Shown in pieces: positions 47,101-58,826 of a stretch of 64,000 bases of DNA. The translations under genes were made by a program, and so were the position numbers. A model generated the notes under the pieces. That model made no database searches and was not told the DNA's origin. It was given only the letters and a program-made list of their open reading frames with translations. The DNA lies in assembly GCA_963693305.1 (NCBI GenBank), contig OY855905.1, positions 47,517,895-47,581,894 on the forward strand. The letters are read 5' to 3'. The stretch comes from Meandrina meandrites. Lineage: Eukaryota > Cnidaria > Anthozoa > Scleractinia > Meandrinidae. Within the stretch, counting starts at the first letter, position 1; each line of letters starts with the position of its first letter.

Positions 47101-48720
47101 AAATGCCCATAATGCAGGGTTCAAAATAAAATTTCGTTTTTAGCTTGAATATGTCTGCTTTTTTTGTCAAGGCTCATTTTTTTCCCGGCTAGATCTAGAG
47201 CCATGCGTTTTCAAGGGACACAATCCATATGCATACATGACGTACCCATAGGCTTGCAATGCATTCCGAACTAAAAATATTTTACGGCAAAGCAAAAGAA
47301 TGGATTGGAGCAATTTGACTTCTTTTCTTATTTTGAATGTTTGAGAAGTAAATAAGATCTTCCAATATAATTTCTGGAGGGACACAATACCTGAGAAGGT
47401 GGGGCGGCCCGTTATTCATCTTAACACAGAAATGAAGTTGCCACATTGGCCACTAAACCGCAAAACCAGAAGTTTTAGTCGCCAAAGATGAAATTTTGGT
47501 CGCATTAGCCACCAGTGAGTCGCACTTTCTAACCCTGTAGCTGCTTTATTGTCTGATATAAAATGTTTCCTTCAACTTACAGCAACTTTGATTTCAATTG
47601 GCCGATCAAGGCATGATATTTAATATTTCTTCGGTGAAAAGTAGCCGGCAAGTGTGGTCAAAGTGCCGGCTACCGCCGACAGCCGGCTGCTACTTTGAAC
47701 CCTGCCATACTTTACAATTGTCGATTTCCCGGCGATCAACACATTGTGATCGATTTTAATGAACTTGAAAATTTCATTTAGTTGCTAATCGGCAAATGAG
47801 TACACAAGGCTTTTGATTTAGAAAGGGGTGAGATATTTTTAGAAAACGGTTGGGGCAGTTTTCAAGTGCCGCTGATGTCCTATTTCCGGTATAAATTCGA
47901 CCTCTTTTGGTCTCCCAGCGCAATTTGGTGTTGGTGACTTCTTTTTGCAAGAGAAAGGAAAATCTCGTCAGAATGTTCCGAAACGTTTCCGTACTTTATC
48001 CGTGAACGTAATGAATATACATTGAAATTTCCATTAAAATAGAATTTCGTGAACTGCACTTTTGTGAACATACAGCGCACTAAACAAAATCGACAAATTG
48101 TAAATACTCTTTTGATCTTCGATGGTAACAACAGGGCGGCAAAAGTTCACTATTAGGCAAAGCAAAGCAAACTATTAAATAATTTTTTATATAATCTTTT
48201 CTGATCGCGAATTGAACTAATACCAACAATGCACGTATTTCATGTAAAGCAATATTCATTACCTTCATTCGAGTCTCTCTGCGTTATACCTGCAATAAAT
48301 AACAGCGTGTCGGCAATAGCGCATAATCCAAACAGTCAGCAAACAAAGTTGAATCATGAGAACATCAGTATCAGACCTGAAGGATTTAAAATAAGTCAAA
48401 ATACACAAAGTAGCCGTTCGTATAAAAAAAGGAGTAATGTCGAACCGGAGAATGGATTATAAACTGTGTTCCGCTTTTTCCAAACCTTTATAGGTAGACA
48501 ATGGAATAATATTGTGAGATAGAGATAGATAAAACTTTATTTATGTGTCAAGGCCACATAGCCTGGGAAAATTATTCTTAATTATTCTAAATCCAGTTGG
48601 CAGACCCTCGTAACATCATAGAATATAGGAAAAAACAAACACTGACAATACAAACTTACCATAACTATCGCATATTAAGAGGAAAACGAGGATAACGAAC
48701 GAACATGTGAAGTTTCCCAT
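41045..48720 (-). CDS. Gene B: secreted VWA-TSP1-VWA-ShK protein, tandem paralogue of A
   Basis: Coding exons on the minus strand are 48660-48720, 48263-48289, 45698-46137, 44544-44706, 44093-44275, 42362-42913, 41652-41678 and 41045-41172. They total 1581 bases, giving 526 residues plus TAA, with the same phases and GT/AG borders as copy A. The domain order is identical: signal peptide, VWA with DISQS, TSP1 with WSPASKCSVTCG, VWA with DSSGS, linker, six-cysteine ShK. Differences from A cluster in the two VWA domains and the exon 4 loop (TGNKDKIKQIA against TKKEDKMKETA), whereas the last exon is identical. No frameshift or internal stop was seen, so both copies look functional. Intron 1 is only 373 bases here against 9.3 kb in A, while intron 2 has grown by about 1.7 kb. 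Confidence 0.9.
41652..41678 (-). CDS. Gene B exon 7: 27-base linker exon
   Basis: Microexon encoding TLPEVDFPA with acceptor GCATTTTCAG and donor GTATGT, the counterpart of 6542-6568. Confidence 0.8.
42362..42913 (-). CDS. Gene B exon 6: VWA domain 2
   Basis: The 552-base phase 1-1 exon has MTCPADVTFIVDSSGS, GGRTRID and IILTDG, all MIDAS loops intact. It is one codon shorter than in A at the very start. Acceptor TTATATTTCAG, donor GTAAGT. Confidence 0.93.
43244..43770. other. Insertion private to gene B intron 5
   Basis: The A/B alignment breaks at ACAATAAATGA and resumes at CTTCAAAGAAATAAGTC, leaving about 0.5 kb only in B. No inverted ends recognised. Confidence 0.4.
44093..44275 (-). 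CDS. Gene B exon 5: thrombospondin type 1 repeat
   Basis: The 183-base phase 1-1 exon encodes one TSP1 module with NWSPASKCSVTCGVGIQ and the terminal NERKCP. All six cysteines of the copy A module are kept. Confidence 0.92.
44544..44706 (-). CDS. Gene B exon 4: VWA domain 1, C-terminal part
   Basis: The 163-base exon starts AKDVSITVIGIGPG and ends QFTESVC plus one base, with a TTTACATAG acceptor and a GTGAGT donor. It is more diverged from copy A than its neighbours are, chiefly in a charged loop and in NFEELSKKLYKQF. Confidence 0.88.
45698..46137 (-). CDS. Gene B exon 3: VWA domain 1, N-terminal part
   Basis: The 440-base exon begins DKCKQVMDIAILADISQSM and ends LTEALE before the GTACTT donor. 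MIDAS residues are kept (DISQS, GTRTDMA, IFTDGIP). Changes from A include KRKDRRELRD for KPQDSRQLRD and TRDGG for TNQGG. Confidence 0.9.
46241..46400. mobile_element. 160-base hairpin MITE in gene B intron 2
   Basis: TTTGCTCGATCGAATCTACG and near complement at the two ends, with GGGATGCTGAT paired further in. Confidence 0.65.
46978..47938. mobile_element. Inverted-end element in gene B intron 2
   Basis: About 60-base inverted ends (TCACCAACGCCAAATT with TTTATACCGGAAATAGGA and the complement). About 0.96 kb, no coding capacity. Absent from gene A. Confidence 0.65.
48263..48289 (-). CDS. Gene B exon 2: 27-base linker exon
   Basis: Phase 1-1 microexon encoding GITQRDSNE between a TTTATTGCAG acceptor and a GTAATG donor. 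It is the counterpart of 10776-10802. Confidence 0.8.
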
Positions 48721-48759
48721 GTCAGTTAGAATGTCTGCGCCTTGGCTTGCAAGTAGAAA
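48660..48759 (-). CDS. Gene B exon 1: 5' UTR end plus signal peptide
   Basis: The start ATG is at 48718-48720 and is followed by MGNFTCSFVILVFLLICDSY. The donor GTAAGT is at 48654-48659. The acceptor TTGATTTAACAG gives 39 bases of 5' UTR, and the alignment with copy A continues on both sides of the start. Confidence 0.85.
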
Positions 48760-48845
48760 CTGTTAAATCAAGAAAGTTGTTTCAGCAGTCATAAAGGTGC
48801 TGTAAGAAACAAATTGTACAGCTATTTAACTACCGTGCTATTTAC

Positions 48846-48915
48846 ATGCTAAGTTGTCCGCAGCCTCTATGGAGTTTTCTGTAGTTATTCCGACGGTCAT
48901 TTGATGGACGATACA
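48846..48915 (-). other. Probable non-coding 5' exon of gene B
   Basis: The minus-strand sequence ending ACTTAGCAT before a GTAAAT donor matches the candidate 5' exon of gene A. It would splice to the acceptor at 48760-48761. The upstream end is estimated from the TATA box, and about 15 bases present in A are missing here. Confidence 0.4.
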
Positions 48916-48937
48916 GTGGTGGAACCTACGCGTCCGA

Positions 48938-48945
48938 CTTATAAA
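48938..48945 (-). promoter_or_regulatory. TATA box of gene B
   Basis: TTTATAAG on the minus strand in the same context as upstream of gene A (flanked by GTCGGACGCG). Confidence 0.5.
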
Positions 48946-49789
48946 GATTTGCTGGGTCTTTGCTTGAGTCTGCTTGGAACTAGCGTTTTACATTTCGCTT
49001 GAAAAAAACTCCTGCTCTGTCTGTTTACTAAATTTAACCGTGTTTGTCAGCATAAGGTCGGTAAATTGAAATTACAATTTTATACCTAATTAAAATGTCT
49101 GAGTGGGTCGCTAAAGTTAGTCACGTAGTTTTTAATTGATTGAGCCTAAGTAAGCACCTACAAGGAACTAGTATTCATATTTCGTGGTTGTAAATAGATA
49201 CCTATGGAGAGTAGCTATTGCGCTCGTTACATGACAAGAAATAGCGAACTTGAACTTTATTTTTGTTATTTAAATATTGTTAAAAAATTGCTTGCCCTGC
49301 TACTAGTAAAAACGACTATTCGTGCGGAGGCAAATTATACAGGCTTTAAATTTGTAATCGTTAGTCTTCATATTCCGCTCGTAAAAATATTGCTTACTTT
49401 GACATGCATGTGGCAGTGCTACGTGAAAATAGATAGTCGTACATAATCCTTACGATTGAAGTATTGATAACTAACAACGGGGTTCAGTAACGGGGCGGAA
49501 GGAGCTTCCATGTTTTTCCAGCGAGGATGCTTGTGGGAATTCTAAAAAAAATTGACCAATAAAAGATGCCAGCCTAAACAGCTACACAAGGACAATGCCG
49601 ATTTAAACCACTTACTTGCAATCATATTCTCTTTTCTATAGAGAATGTTTAAAGATTTCACGCCAGATCAAACTAAACCCTTAACACAGTATGACAGCGT
49701 TTATTTTACTTCTTTACGAACCCTGAACAATACTTTGATGAGCAAAAACATGCTCGTTTTGCCCCCGTACCCCCACCCGCTATAGGTAA

Positions 49790-50005
49790 ATTCTGCATAT
49801 CAGCCTAGTGGCCCATCAGGCCGAAGCTTATGCCGGTTTGGTAGCATGAAGTGACTAGGAGTATTTCTACTCCTCCCTGGATGGGATGCTAGTCCATCGC
49901 AGGATTACCCCCAGCAGTAAGTTCGCCGGTACCTATTTATACTCGAACCGGGACCGCCCGATCCGGAGTCCAGCGCACTAACCATTAGGCCACCGCACCT
50001 CCCAC
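49790..50005 (-). mobile_element. tRNA-derived SINE inserted in a flank module
   Basis: Minus-strand copy of the 57412 family: head GGAGGTGCGGTGGCCTAATG, body with TACTCCTAGTC and GGCCACTAGGC. It interrupts the block that is continuous at 22540-22600. Confidence 0.7.
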
Positions 50006-51116
50006 TCCACTGCAATGTGCTAGTTCTAAACAAGATGGCGATATCCCGCCGCTTTTAGGTGGGAGTCTCCCTCGAGGTTCACTGGGTTTTCAACATTTTT
50101 CGTTATTTGTTCAATTGCAGATGAGTCAAATCTTATTTTTACAGCTCAAACACTAGTCAAATTAATGGCGTCTTTAGTATAGGAATTTCTCAGGAATTTG
50201 CTAACAACTTTTATTAGAACTTTCGTTGGGAACTACAAACATGAGGCACTCGTAGAAAATTAAAACTTATGCCCTGTCGTGATCACACTTCAGTACGTCT
50301 CGAGATCCAAAATCCAAAATCTGTCGTCAGTACTTGGTTATTTTTGTTGGTTTGAAATCAGCAAGAGAAACTCTTTCTCTGTTTACTAAATTTTATAGCG
50401 TTTCCAGAATTACAATTGCGGGTTTTTAGCTTTCTAACTAACTCCTGCTCTGTTTACTAAATTTAGCCGCTTAAGTAAATTGAAATCGTAATGTTAAATA
50501 CCTAAAGTAATTAGAATGCTTGAGTGTGTGCACAAAAGTTAATTAGTCGCGTAGTTGAAAAATTAAATGCCTTAGCAACGCCCTCGCTTTAAAATCGGTC
50601 GAGAACTTTTCACCGTTTGAGAAACTTTTGATGAGTCGAGAAATTTGTATCAGTTGTGACCTTTTTATCAGTCGAAAATTGATATAAATTAAAACATTTT
50701 TACGTGTCAAATGCCTGAGAAACTCCTGCTCTGAAGTGGAAACTGTCCTTTGACCCCTACCCTACTGGCAGAGTCGCTTCGATCTTTCAGCGACTATTTA
50801 TATGTATCTTGTTCCTTCTGGGTTAATTTATAAAATCAGTATGTTTGCATTGCCTTGGCTGAGCTTCTGTTTGATAGCATAATAAAACTAAAATTTTCCG
50901 TTTGGGACCATTTGGCCACAGGTGAGACCTTTTACTTTTATATCGATGATAAAGAGCTCAAATATCAAAACCTAAAATACACTCCCTCATTCTATTTCTT
51001 TTTCCAATATGTTTTATTTTATTATCTTTTCAATATTTTTCCAATATTAATATCCTTTTAACGAAAGAACAGTGAACAGGACACCGCAACAAAGCTCAGC
51101 AGCTCCGGCACCTATA

Positions 51117-51205
51117 CCAATGTACCCGGCCAGGGCTCGAACCCGGACCGCCCGACCGGAGTCCAGCGTACTTACCATTAGGCCACCGCGCCTCCCACTC
51201 CAACC
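51117..51205 (-). mobile_element. Truncated SINE head
   Basis: Minus-strand GGCGCGGTGGCCTAATGG and GGGTTCGAGCCCTGGCCGG, the tRNA-like head only, in the other flank module copy. Confidence 0.65.
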
Positions 51206-52590
51206 CCCTCCTCCTATAATTGACCGCAATTTGTTACTTCTAAACAAGACGACGATATCCCGCTGCTTTAGTCTCCCTCAAAGGTTCACTGGGTTTTCAA
51301 CATTATTCGTTATTTATTAAACAGCAGATCAGTCAAATCGTATTCTTACTTAAGATCAAACACTAGTCAATTTAATGACGTCTTTAGTATAGGAGTTTCT
51401 CGGGAATTTCCTAACAACTTTTATCAGAACTTCCGTTGGGAACTACAATCAGGACGCACCCGTGGAAAATTAAAACTTATGCCCTGTCGTGATCACACTT
51501 TAGCACGTCTCGGGATCCAAAATCAAAAATCTGTCGTCAGTACTTGGTTATTTTTTGTTAGTTGAGAAATTTTCCGAGGTCTAGACAAAACAGCTCTAAC
51601 TGCCTTTTTTTGAAATGCTAGAGAAACTCTAAAATTGCGGGTTGTCAGCTTTCTAACTAACTCCTGCTCTGTTTACTAAATTTATCCGCTTAAGTGAATT
51701 GAAATTGTAATTTTAGATACCTAAAGTAATTACGCCCTCGCTTTAAAATCGGTCGAGAACTTTTCCCCGTTTGAGAAACTTTTGGTGAGTCGAGAAATTT
51801 GTATCAGTTGTGACCTTTTTATCAGTCGAGAACTGATATAAATTAAAACATTTTTACGTGTTCAATGCCTGAGGAACTCCTGCTCTGAAGTGGAAACTGT
51901 CCTTTGACCCCTACCCTGCTGGCAGAGTCGCTTCGATCTTTCAGCGACTATTTATGTACCTTGTTCCTTTGAACTGGGTCAACTTATAAAATCAGTATGT
52001 TTGCATTGCCTTGGCTGAGCTTCTGTTTGATAGCATAATAAAAATAAAATTTCCGCTTGGGACTATTTGGCTACAGGTGTGACCTTTTACTTTTATATCA
52101 ATGATAGAGAGCTCGAGCTTAAATATGAAAACCTAAAAAAATTCCCACGTCCCATTTATTTGTAACTTTTTAACGAAAGAATAGTGAGCAGGACACCTCA
52201 ACAAACTTCTGCCCGGGCATCTTTTCAACACGAAAGCTTTTTTCCTGTTAAATCTAAGACACCTAAAACAAGCTGTATATACAAATAAGAGATCGCCATA
52301 TTTGAGAGGGGCTTATACCAGTCTACTGTCGAGTTTCACCGCGGTTTTCTCATTTCTTTCCGTCGCCATCGCAATTTCAATGCAAGTCCTGTCATGATCG
52401 TTCGTTGCCATCTCATTTTGTTTTCGCCGCTATTTAATTTCCTTTCGCGTGTGGCATTATAAATCTGTGACGAGCCTAGTCCCTGCGTCTTCATTTATAA
52501 ATGCATGCGCTCACTAATCAAAGGCCCTATGATGCCACGACTGTTTTTTTAAGCGATGACGTCGTCGTTTAACGTGTTCGTGCGAGTTCT

Positions 52591-53659
52591 TGTCGCTTTT
52601 ATTTAACAAGTGACGAATTAAATCGTCGGAGTCGAACGTGCATCACTTGTAAAGATCTATACGGATTTACGTTGTTTTTCATTTTGTTTTGCATTGGTTG
52701 TAAAAGAAGCAAGCTCCAAGCAGACACATTCAAGTTTGCGTGTTTTCGTGCTAGCGTGTGTACTCTTTTTTCTGTACAGCGTGTACGATTGACGTTCAAT
52801 TTCCGGAATGTGTTTTGATAGATTGCTGTGAAGATTAAGCGTCGCATAAAATTTATTTTGAAATCGGCTAGGTTGACCTTTGTCGCGTAACACTGATAAT
52901 CATCTGTCAGCTAGCGATTACACAAACTTCGCTTTCAATTTCGCTTTCACCGTCACATGCAAACTTAAGAAAATTCTGTTGATTTTTCTATAGGGCAGAA
53001 ACAACATACACCTGATTTAAGGTAAAACAAAAATAAAATATGTTCACAATCGATTTTCAAATTATCATCACATACCCATCAAAACAAAACCATTAGCGCG
53101 TAAAGTACAGTGGTCTGTCATCGGTCTTAATAAACCGCAACGTCAAACTGAGAGTGGCGTTACATGTAGGTCTGCCAACCATCTGTCAACGGCCTTTTGT
53201 TTACATCTGATCGACCGAGGGAAGGATCGACCGCTTCAAATCGCCACCCCTTCCGTAACTCCCGTTTTGCATACGCAAAAACAGTCGTAAAAACGCAGTA
53301 CATACATTGCATATACACGATAGTTCCTATTTTGCGACAATTTGGGCATCCAACTTGCCTCTGTTCGATGTTAACAGTTAGTCTGCTAGCAAGGCAGACC
53401 ACAACAAGAAGCGGTTAATTTTGATTTTAATTCTTTAATACTATTTTATTAAGCTAATTTATAGTGGAAAAAATATGGCTTCAAAGCTCTAAAGGCATAA
53501 GACAAAAGGTCGAGATTGAGAAATGGATATATTACTTTAGGAGCCACTAATTCATACAGCATGCATAAACCTTGTTTCTTTGAAACAGGAAAACTAACTT
53601 TATTTTCTTATAATCTAGTTTTTCAGACTTCGAATCGTTTTCTTTCCATTTACCTAGGA
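52591..53659. other. Intergenic stretch without recognisable content
   Basis: Parts (53250-53420) resemble 25680-25800. Short open frames in several phases look random. No gene or RNA supported. Confidence 0.35.
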
Positions 53660-54130
53660 GTATAGAATCGCTCTCAGTGCCGGGACAGTTACTCTCCGTT
53701 TCAAAATTATATTTTTTTTTTTTCATCCGCGTTCCCACCCACAATGGTCTGCTGTCGCGATTTGGCACCGACTTTGCTTTCCCTTTACCTCGCTGTTTAC
53801 AACGTCGCCTGCAAAACGTGGTTTTAGCCTATTTATTTTCGTGTTTAAATTGTTGCACGCATATCCGGTATTTATTTTATCGTTCAACGTTTAGGAGCAT
53901 CGATTAGCGGTCATTGAATATTCATTCAATTTTAAGCTTCTTACACCTCACCACAAGGATCACTGAGTTTAAAATGAAAAATCTCTTGAAAACATATTGT
54001 TTTCGTTGGGATTTCTCACGTTTGATTTGGGGGCGGTGCCCAGAATTGCCAGTCTATCAACAGGTTTTTAGTCTGTGTCAGGCGGCCGTACACACTACGA
54101 TTCCAAAACTGTAATGATATAAAAGTAGGT
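53660..54130. repeat. R1 module, diverged partial copy
   Basis: Shares CGCATATCCGGTA, TTTTAAGCTTCTTACACC and GGGGGCGGT with R1, at clearly lower identity than the other copies. Confidence 0.6.
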
Positions 54131-55184
54131 ATATGGGCCCCACTAATTTTTCATTCAACGGAATAATATAAATTATACCTTGGTTTCTTGGCCTTATGTA
54201 ATGAAATGAATAGATAGCACTCGAACCAAGCGAACAACATCAGACGCAATCAAGCTCGGCTGAATCCGGTTAGATTTTATTGTTCGCACTGCATCTCTGG
54301 AAGCTTGAAACTAAGTATAACACGCGCAGAGTGATCTTAATCTACAGGAAACTGTCCAAAGAAGTACGAGTCAGTGGTTTCGATTCGGCCGACGTCATCG
54401 CAATGCTAGAATCTAAAAAGGAAGTAGCTGTACAATGACATACTAACTACAAAAACAATAAAACTATGGTAACAGCACAGCGTTTGGAGGTCCAAATTAA
54501 ATTTCCTACATCTGTTGTTCAGTAGTTATTTCTGTCTATAAGGGAAGACGGTGCTATCTCTCTCTGAAAACAAAATGATTTTGCAAGCTCAAACCTAAAC
54601 TTTCAGAGGTCATGAGAAGCTACATAGGCCATTTCCTAGATCCAAAAACCTCACTTTCAAAATGAGGCCAAGTGCAAAAATAATTTTTACTGAGCACGAG
54701 AACGAAAAATCACTTTCATATCAGAGACCTTCCACTTACGATACCCTAATGACGTACAGTTTTTTTAAAACTTGCTTAAAAGTACGTTTGTCCCGACCAT
54801 AGTTAATATTCTTGGTTAATAAACAGCAGAATGCTTACATGTTATTTCCATTGTAGGGTAAGTGCCACAGGGTGTATAATTTTTTGAAATTTTGTTTTTC
54901 TTAAATATTACACTCGCTATCATGTTCAAACTAGGGTCCAATACCTTCCCAATTGGACTAAAGCAATTTAAAAATGACTGTAGCGGACATTTTTGGAAAA
55001 CGAAATTAAACCTGACCACTCAATTGGTTTATTTGAAAATCCTTCACTCCCAATAACCAAATATATGTCAAATAATAAACACATCTTAAAAGCCCCACAG
55101 ACCATAAAACCGCCCGCAGGATTGCCCTTTCTATTCAGTACTTAGGCAAAGTCTGGCCATTTGCAGCCAGAGCTAAAATTCTTG
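54131..55184. other. Intergenic stretch, nothing seen
   Basis: No repeats shared with the window, no convincing frame or RNA. Confidence 0.35.
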
Positions 55185-55471
55185 TAATTGGGATGAAATG
55201 TAATTACTATCGACTTCCGAACAAGAGTTTTTCGGGTTTCATATCAAAAATCAAACTTGGCCTTAAGCCATTGTGCTCAAAATATGCCGAAAAATAAAAT
55301 AAGTTAGGCTGGGATTAGTTCTCCTCCTAAGTGCTGGTTTGCTTTTATGGAATTCTGACAATAACTCTTTAAACATGCAATATAGTTACAATATCAATAA
55401 AATACTTCAAAGGCTTCCTACGTCCGAGGGGGAGGGGATAATCCCTGAAAAAGCTGAAAGGACGACATGAC
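55185..55471. repeat. Dispersed repeat, left piece (continues at 58827)
   Basis: Matches 63405-63673 at about 97 percent. The match resumes at 58827-58890 after the inserted transposon, so one 335-base repeat was split. Confidence 0.75.
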
Positions 55472-58400
55472 CCATCCTCGGAGACCCAGGGGCAGTTAGT
55501 GGGGGCGAGGGGAAAGTCGTAACGGGCGAAAAAATATTTCGGCGAAGAAAAGTAAAGTACGAAACGAGGAGCCCCTGGGGACACAGTCTTACCGGACCAG
55601 TTCCAAACGGTCGCAGTCGTTCTGGCTTCTGATTGGTGCCACAAAACCTTTGTTTTTTTGTGCCCAATCAGAGAGCAGCAAGACCAGGAGTCGTTTCGTG
55701 TGTTCTTACACGGATTGGTACAAGAAGGCCAGTTGCTCGCCATGTTTGTTTTTGCTCGAGGAGAAAAATTCTAATCACAGGACAAGATGCAGGGCAAATC
55801 GTGCGGCATATCCACAAAAAGCCTCACCGGAAATACGCTGGATCTTCGCAGGTATTGTAAGAGTCGTGTAGATTGAAGATTGAAGATTACTCACTGATCC
55901 ACTGATTTCGAGAGGCTTTTCTTTGGACGAAATAAATATTGTTTTTCGAAATTTCTGACTGAAACTGTTCTTTCGAGTTGTTTACGATGAGTAATATTAA
56001 TCTAAAAGAAAATGTTCCTGACCGTCGAGTCGGATCGTGTGCTTTTGTTAACATAAAGAGAAAAAGAAACTTCATGTTGAGTAGCGTATAATTTAATATC
56101 TTAAGGCTTGGAATTTGACTCAAAGGTGATATTTACTGCTGTTTCTTTTTGTTTAAATCCTGTAGTATTTCATGAACCTGTCTGAAATGTAGTACCCTTT
56201 ACACCAAAACTAATCAGTAATGTTGAATACATTTGTATTTAAAATTTAATGTCCTGTACCACTCTTTTGCTTCTTTTGCCTTATGCATCAAATACTGTGG
56301 TACTTAAGTGTACACCAAATCATTGGATTGTGTTTTTTTGGTCACTCTGCAGCTTACTGGCTACTCAAACTTGGATGGTATGTGCTGCCCACAACCTCCA
56401 AGCTCATTTTATGTGAATTAAAAGATATCGTACTGCAGATTTTTTGATACAATAAATCAGCTTTGTGTTTCTGTAGAAAAAGGCAAATAACAAATATACA
56501 TGGGCATATTCTTACCTCAAATGCTGCTGTCAATGTGTAATAAAAGCCCTGCTTGCTATCAAGTCCTCATAAAATAGTTAGTTTATATGCTTTGCTGCAT
56601 GCTCCTGTAACACATATACCTGATTACTGTCAATTACCCCAGTAAAACCAGCATGAGGAATATATATTTGCCTCTAAATTTACACAGCATGGGGGTAGGG
56701 TTAAAGACTACTTCAGCTGTTACTTTGACAGCATAAACATTCAAAGGTTTAAATTGGGCACTGATCAATCACTCTTGCTTGGAGTTGGACAAAGGATACA
56801 GAAAAATTGTAGACAAAGAAGTTTTTATTACACTGTAAAATGCACTTCCCTAGATGTCAAGAAATTAAATACTCTAAGCTGATGAAAGAGTTGGAAAGGG
56901 AGGCACCTACCCTATAAAAGGTTCTAAGGGTAATTGTAATGCTATCACAGTTTTTAAGAGGAAAATGTAGTCTTTCGGGCCTTTCACTAGTTCAGCTGGT
57001 GCCACACTGTTAAAGGCAAGAAATACACAACACCTCATTGGACCTCCTCTTTTTCTTGGTGGAGCAAAAAAAAAAAGGTTTGTAGTTTACTTGCTTCATG
57101 AATGCAGTTGAAAAAAAATCATAGCATCAATTCTAGCAGTATACAAGATATTTGTCACAGGGACCTACAGTGAAGGTTAATGGTTGAGCTTCCTCAAGTC
57201 TCTTATAGATCAATCAACTGTTGAGGCCATCCTCCACCTCCCTACTACTGTACTCTTCATTAAGACTCACTCCTACTCCCTGGGATGCTTTTTTCTCTCT
57301 CCCCAAGCGTGATCTCCTAAATGGCACTCACCCAATCAAAAAGAAAAAGCGATCGCTCGCTGAAGTACGCCTCCATTGCAGGCTATTACTGATATATTTA
57401 GTATAAAAAAACTGGGAGGCGTGGTGGCCTAATGGTTAGTTTGCTGGACTCCAGATCGGGTGGTCTGGGTTTGTGCCCTGGCCAGGATCATTATGTTGTG
57501 TTCTTGGGCAAGATACTTTACTCTCATAGTGCCTCTCTCCACCCAGGTGTACAAATGGGTAACAGCAAATTTACTGCTGGGGGTAACCCTGTGATGGACT
57601 AGCATCCCACCTAGGGGGGAGTAGAAATACTCCTAGTCGCTTCATGCTACGGAAACCGTGATAAGCTCCAGCCTGATGGGCCACTAGGCTCATGTGCAGA
57701 CTTATAAAAAAGCATACATGTAAACGCGAATGACCACTTCATTTTAATATATAGTATCACAGCCTGCACCTCTGATTGGTATTATCGAAATATAGATATC
57801 AATTTTAAGATCAATTCTGAATACTTATTGTCAATCAATGAATTTACTTCATTGTATACTTTTACAGTGGCTAATAGTTGTTTTTAGTTATACAGTTATA
57901 CAACTACATTATAAAAAAACAGTCAGTTACATCCATGAGGAGGCCCTTAAAACATCAGATATTGTAATATGATGGAATAATTATTATATTATGTTTTTCT
58001 TGCAGTGCAAATTTCATATAAGAATTACTTGCACGTTACAAAATAAACTTACAATCACAGTACTGGTCATATCATACAAAAGTATAAAATTAAAAACGAA
58101 ATTATGTACACTTCCATATGTACTCAGTACGCCAGGGGAAAAAATGTAAAACTTGGGTGAATTGCATCATGAAATTCACTCGACGAAATGTTGGCCATGT
58201 TGTTGGCCATGTTGGCCATGTTGGCCGAAGACTCGCGCTCGATAGCGTTAGCTGGAGTGTCTTTTTGGTGTGCAGAGAAGATCGTGCTGCATGTGTACGC
58301 GAAGCTTCCAGTTGCTTGACACACCTTGACAAAACTGCCTGGCCTGTGCGACGAAAACTTACTCAGGACTGGCAAATTTATAGTCTCTCGACATCAGTGA

Positions 58401-58826
58401 ATCGGTAATTGTTTTAAAACTCGCAATCTACACGACTCTTACAATACCTGCGAAGATCCAGCGTATTTCCGGTGAGGCTTTTTGTGGATATGCCGCACGA
58501 TTTGCCCTGCATCTTGTCCTGTGATTAGAATTTTTCTCCTCGAGCAAAAACAAACATGGCGAGCAACTGGCCTTCTTGTACCAATCCGTGTAAGAACACA
58601 CGAAACGACTCCTGGTCTTGCTGCTCTCTGATTGGGCACAAAAAAACAAAGGTTTTGTGGCACCAATCAGAAGCCAGAACGACTGCGACCGTTTGGAACT
58701 GGTCCGGTAAGACTGTGTCCCCAGGGGCTCTTCGTTTCGTACTTTACTTTTCTTCGCCGAAATATTTTTCCCCCCTTTACGACTTTCCCCTCGCCCCCAC
58801 TAACTGCCCCTGGGTCTCCGAGGATG
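55472..58826. mobile_element. P/hAT-like foldback element with known empty site
   Basis: Inverted arms of about 400 bases (55472-55873 and 58427-58826) start CATCCTCGGAGACCCAGG. GACATGAC flanks both sides (55464-55471 and 58827-58834), and 63666-63673 shows a single copy in the uninterrupted sister repeat. An 8-bp duplication with CA...TG ends fits P or hAT elements. The core (2.5 kb) has no transposase frame and carries a SINE. Confidence 0.85.
57412..57702 (+). mobile_element. Full-length tRNA-derived SINE
   Basis: The head has GTGGCCTAATGGTTAG and a B-box-like TTTGTGCCC. The body contains GGGCAAGATACTTTACTC and CTCCACCCAGGTGTACAAAT, reminiscent of a conserved central SINE domain. A 9-bp duplication TATAAAAAA lies at 57402-57410 and 57703-57711. 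It sits inside the P/hAT-like element. Confidence 0.8.

Larger units (their letters stand above)
48960..52590. repeat. 5'-flank modules upstream of gene B, two copies
   Basis: Two runs (about 49140-50900 and 51200-52150) repeat the blocks seen upstream of gene A, each ending CCTACCCTGCTGGCAGAGTC-like and GATCTTTCAGCGACTA. SINEs interrupt both. No gene seen. Confidence 0.55.

Noticed and set aside
55369..55743. 124-codon minus-strand frame
   Set aside because: Same arm of the P/hAT-like element in the other orientation, crossing the element border.
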